64,000 bases of DNA from Acanthaster planci. Its lineage: Eukaryota; Echinodermata; Asteroidea; Valvatida; Acanthasteridae. Shown here piece after piece: positions 60,463 through 64,000 of this stretch (the first letter of the stretch is position 1; each line of letters opens with the position of its first letter). Under the pieces are notes generated by a model, which worked only from the letters and a program-made list of their open reading frames with translations, was not told the DNA's origin and ran no database searches. The translations under genes and the position numbers were made by a program. The DNA lies in NCBI RefSeq assembly GCF_001949145.1, contig NW_019091453.1, positions 605,019-669,018 of the forward strand, given 5' to 3'.

Positions 60463-63193
60463 AAGCATGAATCCATGTCGAGTCAGTTTTAGTGAATCTT
60501 TTTACGCTCCATTGAGTTTTAAAGTTATCATATATTTTTAGGTCATCAAAGAAACCAGTAATTTTATGCCTGCGTGTTGTGTGCCTGATTGGGGTTTGTA
60601 CTGTCATTAACAAAAAGATGCAATTTTAGTATTGTGGAAAATGTTCGAGTTAAGCTTCCAGCAAATAAGATATTTTGAACATGGGGTATTTTGGGATATC
60701 TGAACATTTTTGCACTTTTGTTGTTCCACAACAAAGTATCAGTTTCTGTGACACCATGCCGCCATATTTGTGATCAGTCAGTTGAGGTGTGGACTGATCA
60801 CGAGTGTGTACAATAGAGTACTTCAGTTATCGAAGCAAACTGATATGTAATTTGTATGCCAATGTCTTATCGTATAGCATGCATATTCAGCACACAAGTA
60901 CACTGCACTGTTCAGTGTTCAATAGATCATACAACCTTGATTTTAAAGTACATTTTGCCACCTCTATTAATTGAAAACCTGTTATCGCTTCGAAAGTGAC
61001 ACCCCTCAAGCTCTTCTGGTGAATCGTGACTGTCATCGTGTGTTAAGGGAGTAGTATGTTATATGGAAAACAGTGGTCTTACTTGGCATGTAGATTGAAT
61101 GAGCAGAGAAACACCTTGTATATTGAAATTTTATTGAATGTGACACGCCTGTACAAAAGGTGTGATGATAGTATATTTATGTTGCAAGAATTGTGGATTA
61201 GCATAAAGTTTGACATTTGGGCTCCATACTCATTTTAACCATGCATACTACTGAATTTTAAAATACTTTGTTCACTTTAACCATGTATACCTCTGAATTT
61301 TAAAATATTTTTTTTTAAATTCATGCAGTACCTGCGAAAAGCCCTCTCATTTTAAAGGTTGATGAAGATCAGTGTACATGTATATGGCTATTGTAATGAA
61401 AGTTCATTAGATAAAATGCACGATCCAATTTAAGTTGCTAAAGCCACTTTTGGGTTAAAGGCCTCTGGGAGAATTTCTTGGAGTGTGAACAACAGAACCT
61501 TCAACTGTTTTCACCCACATGATGTCGATTTTTCATCAGGAGGCTGTACGTCAAAACAAAGAACTGAACCCACTTTTTCTGATGCTAATTAAAACAAAGT
61601 TACTGGGGAAGAGAATTGATTTAAGACTTATTTTGTGGGATCCGGCACAAATGATTTTCTGGCAGGATGATATAAATTCAAGTTTTTATTCGTCAGTTGT
61701 TAATTGAAGGGTCTGTCTTGCAATTGGAACTACCCTGGATGAAATGTCACCATTTTGCTTTGTTTCATTTTTGTGCTTTTTCATGTAGAATATAAGAGTA
61801 CATGAGTGTATATTTCATTTTTGTTTGATCAATTACAATGATTATTACAACCAATATTGATACAGACAATTGGTAATTAACCCCAAGCGAATGTTACAAT
61901 CCATGTTCTTATTTTACATGCTATTGGTATGTATAAATGTAATATTTTAATTGTTTAACAAACCATTAATTTCAACCTATAATGATAATGACAGAAGATC
62001 TTTAGGTTTTTATATAATTTTTAAAAAATATTAGACCCAAGCCATTCATAAATTTTATTAACATTGGCTTTCGTTTATTAATGCAATAATCATACACTGG
62101 TAAGGTTAAATATTTCTGTGTTACATGTAATACTCTCCTTTGTTGAGAACTCATTGCAGTTTTGTACCACCAGACCTTAGAAAAACAGTACAACTAACTT
62201 TGAGTGAAATCTACTGTGCTCCGGTTGTGCAGTTTTAATCTAATTTTATGAAAGATATTAGATTTCAGTTGTTCTTTCTGTTATTTATTATCCACATTGT
62301 ATTCATGAGCTCATGGCATGACGCACTGCTTTGGAAATGTGGGAAATACTGCACACTATTTTAGTGGGTTTTTGCAGTCACAATGGTTCGATTTGGAGTA
62401 ACAACTCACAAAGAATGCTCAGCTTGCCACAGATGACTTCCATAGCATGGTACATGAGAGGGTGCCTTCCAAGATCCACAGCTGCCAAGTTAATTATGAA
62501 AAAGCTCTATTTTCTAAAACTGGCTGACATTCACAAATAAATATTCACTGTCAAAATTAATGGCCTGAAAGCAAGAAAGATGTCAAATAAAACGATTCTT
62601 TCAAAGCATTGTCATTGGTACGTTGAGTTACTTGTAAACATATAATGAATCCTCAACCACACGCTGTGTAAACTTGTGGCACCTTGCCTTGGATATAGTT
62701 GTAACTCCCGATGCCAGCAGCAAAACCTTGGCTGGTTGTTCTTCACTGAGAAATCCCGAGTGTCATGACCCCAGTGAAGAAAGATCAAGGAAGTTGAAAT
62801 GCAGCACGTTTTAGTAGGCGTGAGCAGAGAAACGTGCCGCGCCTTTGTGACTGAGCGCAAGACCTAATATCCTGTCCACTGAGGATATGCGCGTATCGGT
62901 GCACCTCTTTGCCATGGGGGGAGTTGGAGAGTAAAACAAGGTTACAACGAATTCCCAAGAAATTAAGATGTCGGTGACTTAATTTTTGATTTAAGTTGAC
63001 ACGTTATAAGACAAGGGAAAATACTACCATAGACGCGCACGGGACATTGCTAAATAATGGGAACCAGCATTGGTCGTTCACATTCAGCATACAAAAATTA
63101 TTATTTTTGGACTGCATGTACTTGGTATGGTACGCCAAAGAGGCCAAAACGCCCTCCCCCACGCTGATTGGCTTGCGTGGCGGGTCCAAAGCT

Positions 63194-63244
63194 TACCCCC
63201 AGAACTGTCCACCCCGCTCCCACGAACTTCAGTTCTGCGGGGTA
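63194..63244. repeat. Palindromic foldback element, copy 2
   Basis: TTACCCCCAGAACTG is answered by CAGTTCTGCGGGGTA; the inner text CACCCCGCTCCCACGAA matches the loop-side text of the palindrome at 3728..3822. It lies ~610 bp upstream of the UBR7 start codon. Confidence 0.75.
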
Positions 63245-63719
63245 TCCCAAGATAACTAAATTTTGTTTGTGCTATTAGCGTATGTTTTGTTGTTTGGTGT
63301 GATTTTAGGATACGTCCCATCTCAATATTTTTCTTACACTATTACTGCGGGGATTGTAAATTTGGGGACCCTGGTCCCTATAATAGAAGGCAGAGAGCTA
63401 CATAAACTTTTGAATTTACCTTAGTAGATGACTGTAATATCATGCTCAATAACTGTGAAGTTGATGTCAAAAGGGCCGGGTTTTGAGTTTTGAGGGAAAT
63501 TATGAGGGGGATACTGTGAGTGTTTGTGGATTCCAGCGGCACAGCTAGTTTATCAGTAAGAAAGTCACATTTGAAGTTATCACAATTTACAGTTTGAAAT
63601 TTCCAAAAAATGGGGTCAGTGCAATAAAAAGAATGTTGCCTTTTTTGAGGGACTTACCAGTTTTGCAAGATTATAATGACAAAAAACTGAGGGGGCCCCA
63701 AGCATACAATCCCCGCCGT

Positions 63720-63854
63720 TACTGTCTCCCATACCCAGGCCCAGGCCCAGGCCGCGCCGGGCGCTTGCCGGAAATAGCCAAAAACTCGGTCACAGGTGAC
63801 GGAGTTCATTGGACCATGGTGCACCGCGTTGGCGCGCTACCGACAAAAACAGTA
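63720..63854 (+). promoter_or_regulatory. Probable UBR7 promoter/5' UTR
   Basis: Immediately before the UBR7 start codon the sequence turns GC-rich, with a CCCAGG hexamer repeated three times (63734-63753) followed by CCGCGCCGGGCGCTTGCCGG, unlike the AT-rich surroundings. This suggests a CpG-rich promoter; no transcription start can be placed. Confidence 0.4.
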
Positions 63855-64000
63855 ATGGCGTCGCAGCGAGAAGAAATGGCTGACGAACCGCTGCCGGAAG
63901 ACAGCGAAGACACTGTGTTGTCGATGGTCGACGTGCTGCAAGAGAGTGAAGAGCTGGAAGAGGAAGCTAATGCTGTACTGGGTGATAGTGATGATAAATG
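63855..64000 (+). CDS. UBR7: UBR7, first coding exon (partial, cut by the window end)
   Basis: From the ATG at 63855 the frame stays open to the window end for 48 codons. Residues 22-35 read LSMVDVLQESEELE and 36-48 EEEANAVLGDSDDK, matching the N-terminus of human UBR7 from memory (VSLVDVLEEDEELENEA, CAVLGGSDSEKC). The last two bases, TG, begin a codon that would be Cys, the next residue in human. A second in-frame ATG lies at codon 8. The UBR box and PHD finger lie beyond the window. UBR7 is a UBR-box/PHD protein reported to act on histone H2B K120 and in N-recognin-type recognition (family knowledge). Confidence 0.9.
   Translation, partial: MASQREEMADEPLPEDSEDTVLSMVDVLQESEELEEEANAVLGDSDDK

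Larger units (their letters stand above)
57961..63854. other. Intergenic region between stonin and UBR7
   Basis: It holds the rest of the stonin 3' UTR; candidate AATAAA signals occur at 58491, 58534 and 58844, too many to choose one. It then runs to the UBR7 promoter. There is a 126-bp tandem duplication at 60211..60462 and a palindrome at 63194..63244. No supportable exon was seen. Confidence 0.5.

Overview
The window is animal nuclear DNA. It is AT-rich and intron-dense, with GT-AG spliced genes, MITE- and SINE-like repeats, a decayed LINE and two assembly gaps (runs of N). The gene set and an invertebrate-style SLC46 transporter expansion suggest an invertebrate, probably a marine deuterostome (echinoderm, hemichordate or amphioxus grade). 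The species cannot be fixed from sequence alone. I rebuilt exons by hand from splice sites, intron phase and protein similarity recalled from known families; no search was run.

Layout. 1-2.3 kb: first three coding exons of DZANK1 (minus strand, running off the left edge). 4.35-5.93 kb: complete two-exon PET117 (plus), divergent from DZANK1. 10.4-17.2 kb and 20.6-24.9 kb: two SLC46/PCFT-like transporter genes, A and B (both minus). 27.0-30.2 kb: a dead Jockey/CR1-type LINE (plus). 31.5-34.7 kb: a divergent SLC46-like gene D (plus; 3' exons not found). 37.2-41.5 kb: SLC46-like gene C (minus, six exons, 500 aa). 42.9-57.6 kb: stonin (plus, five exons, 1270 aa), divergent from C. 63.86-64.0 kb: first coding exon of UBR7 (plus, cut by the window end).

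How the genes relate. The four SLC46-like genes share an almost invariant exon structure (84- and 157-nt internal exons, identical intron phases), so they arose by DNA-level tandem duplication. They probably carry folate-like, nucleoside-like or other small organic solutes with protons; their substrates cannot be read from sequence. Stonin is an endocytic adaptor with WVxF and NPF motifs. PET117 serves cytochrome oxidase assembly, DZANK1 is a ciliary/centrosomal-type protein and UBR7 a chromatin-linked UBR/PHD protein. These are neighbours, not a pathway. From memory, DZANK1 and PET117 are also close on human 20p11 and STON2 and UBR7 are both on 14q, so the order looks like an old linkage block.

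Repeats are the other theme: several foldback elements, one bounded by a perfect 10-bp target duplication and carrying a tRNA-like Pol III promoter right behind the stonin stop codon; two copies of a tRNA-derived SINE; paired palindromes near two promoters; and a foldback family shared by introns of SLC46 genes A and B.
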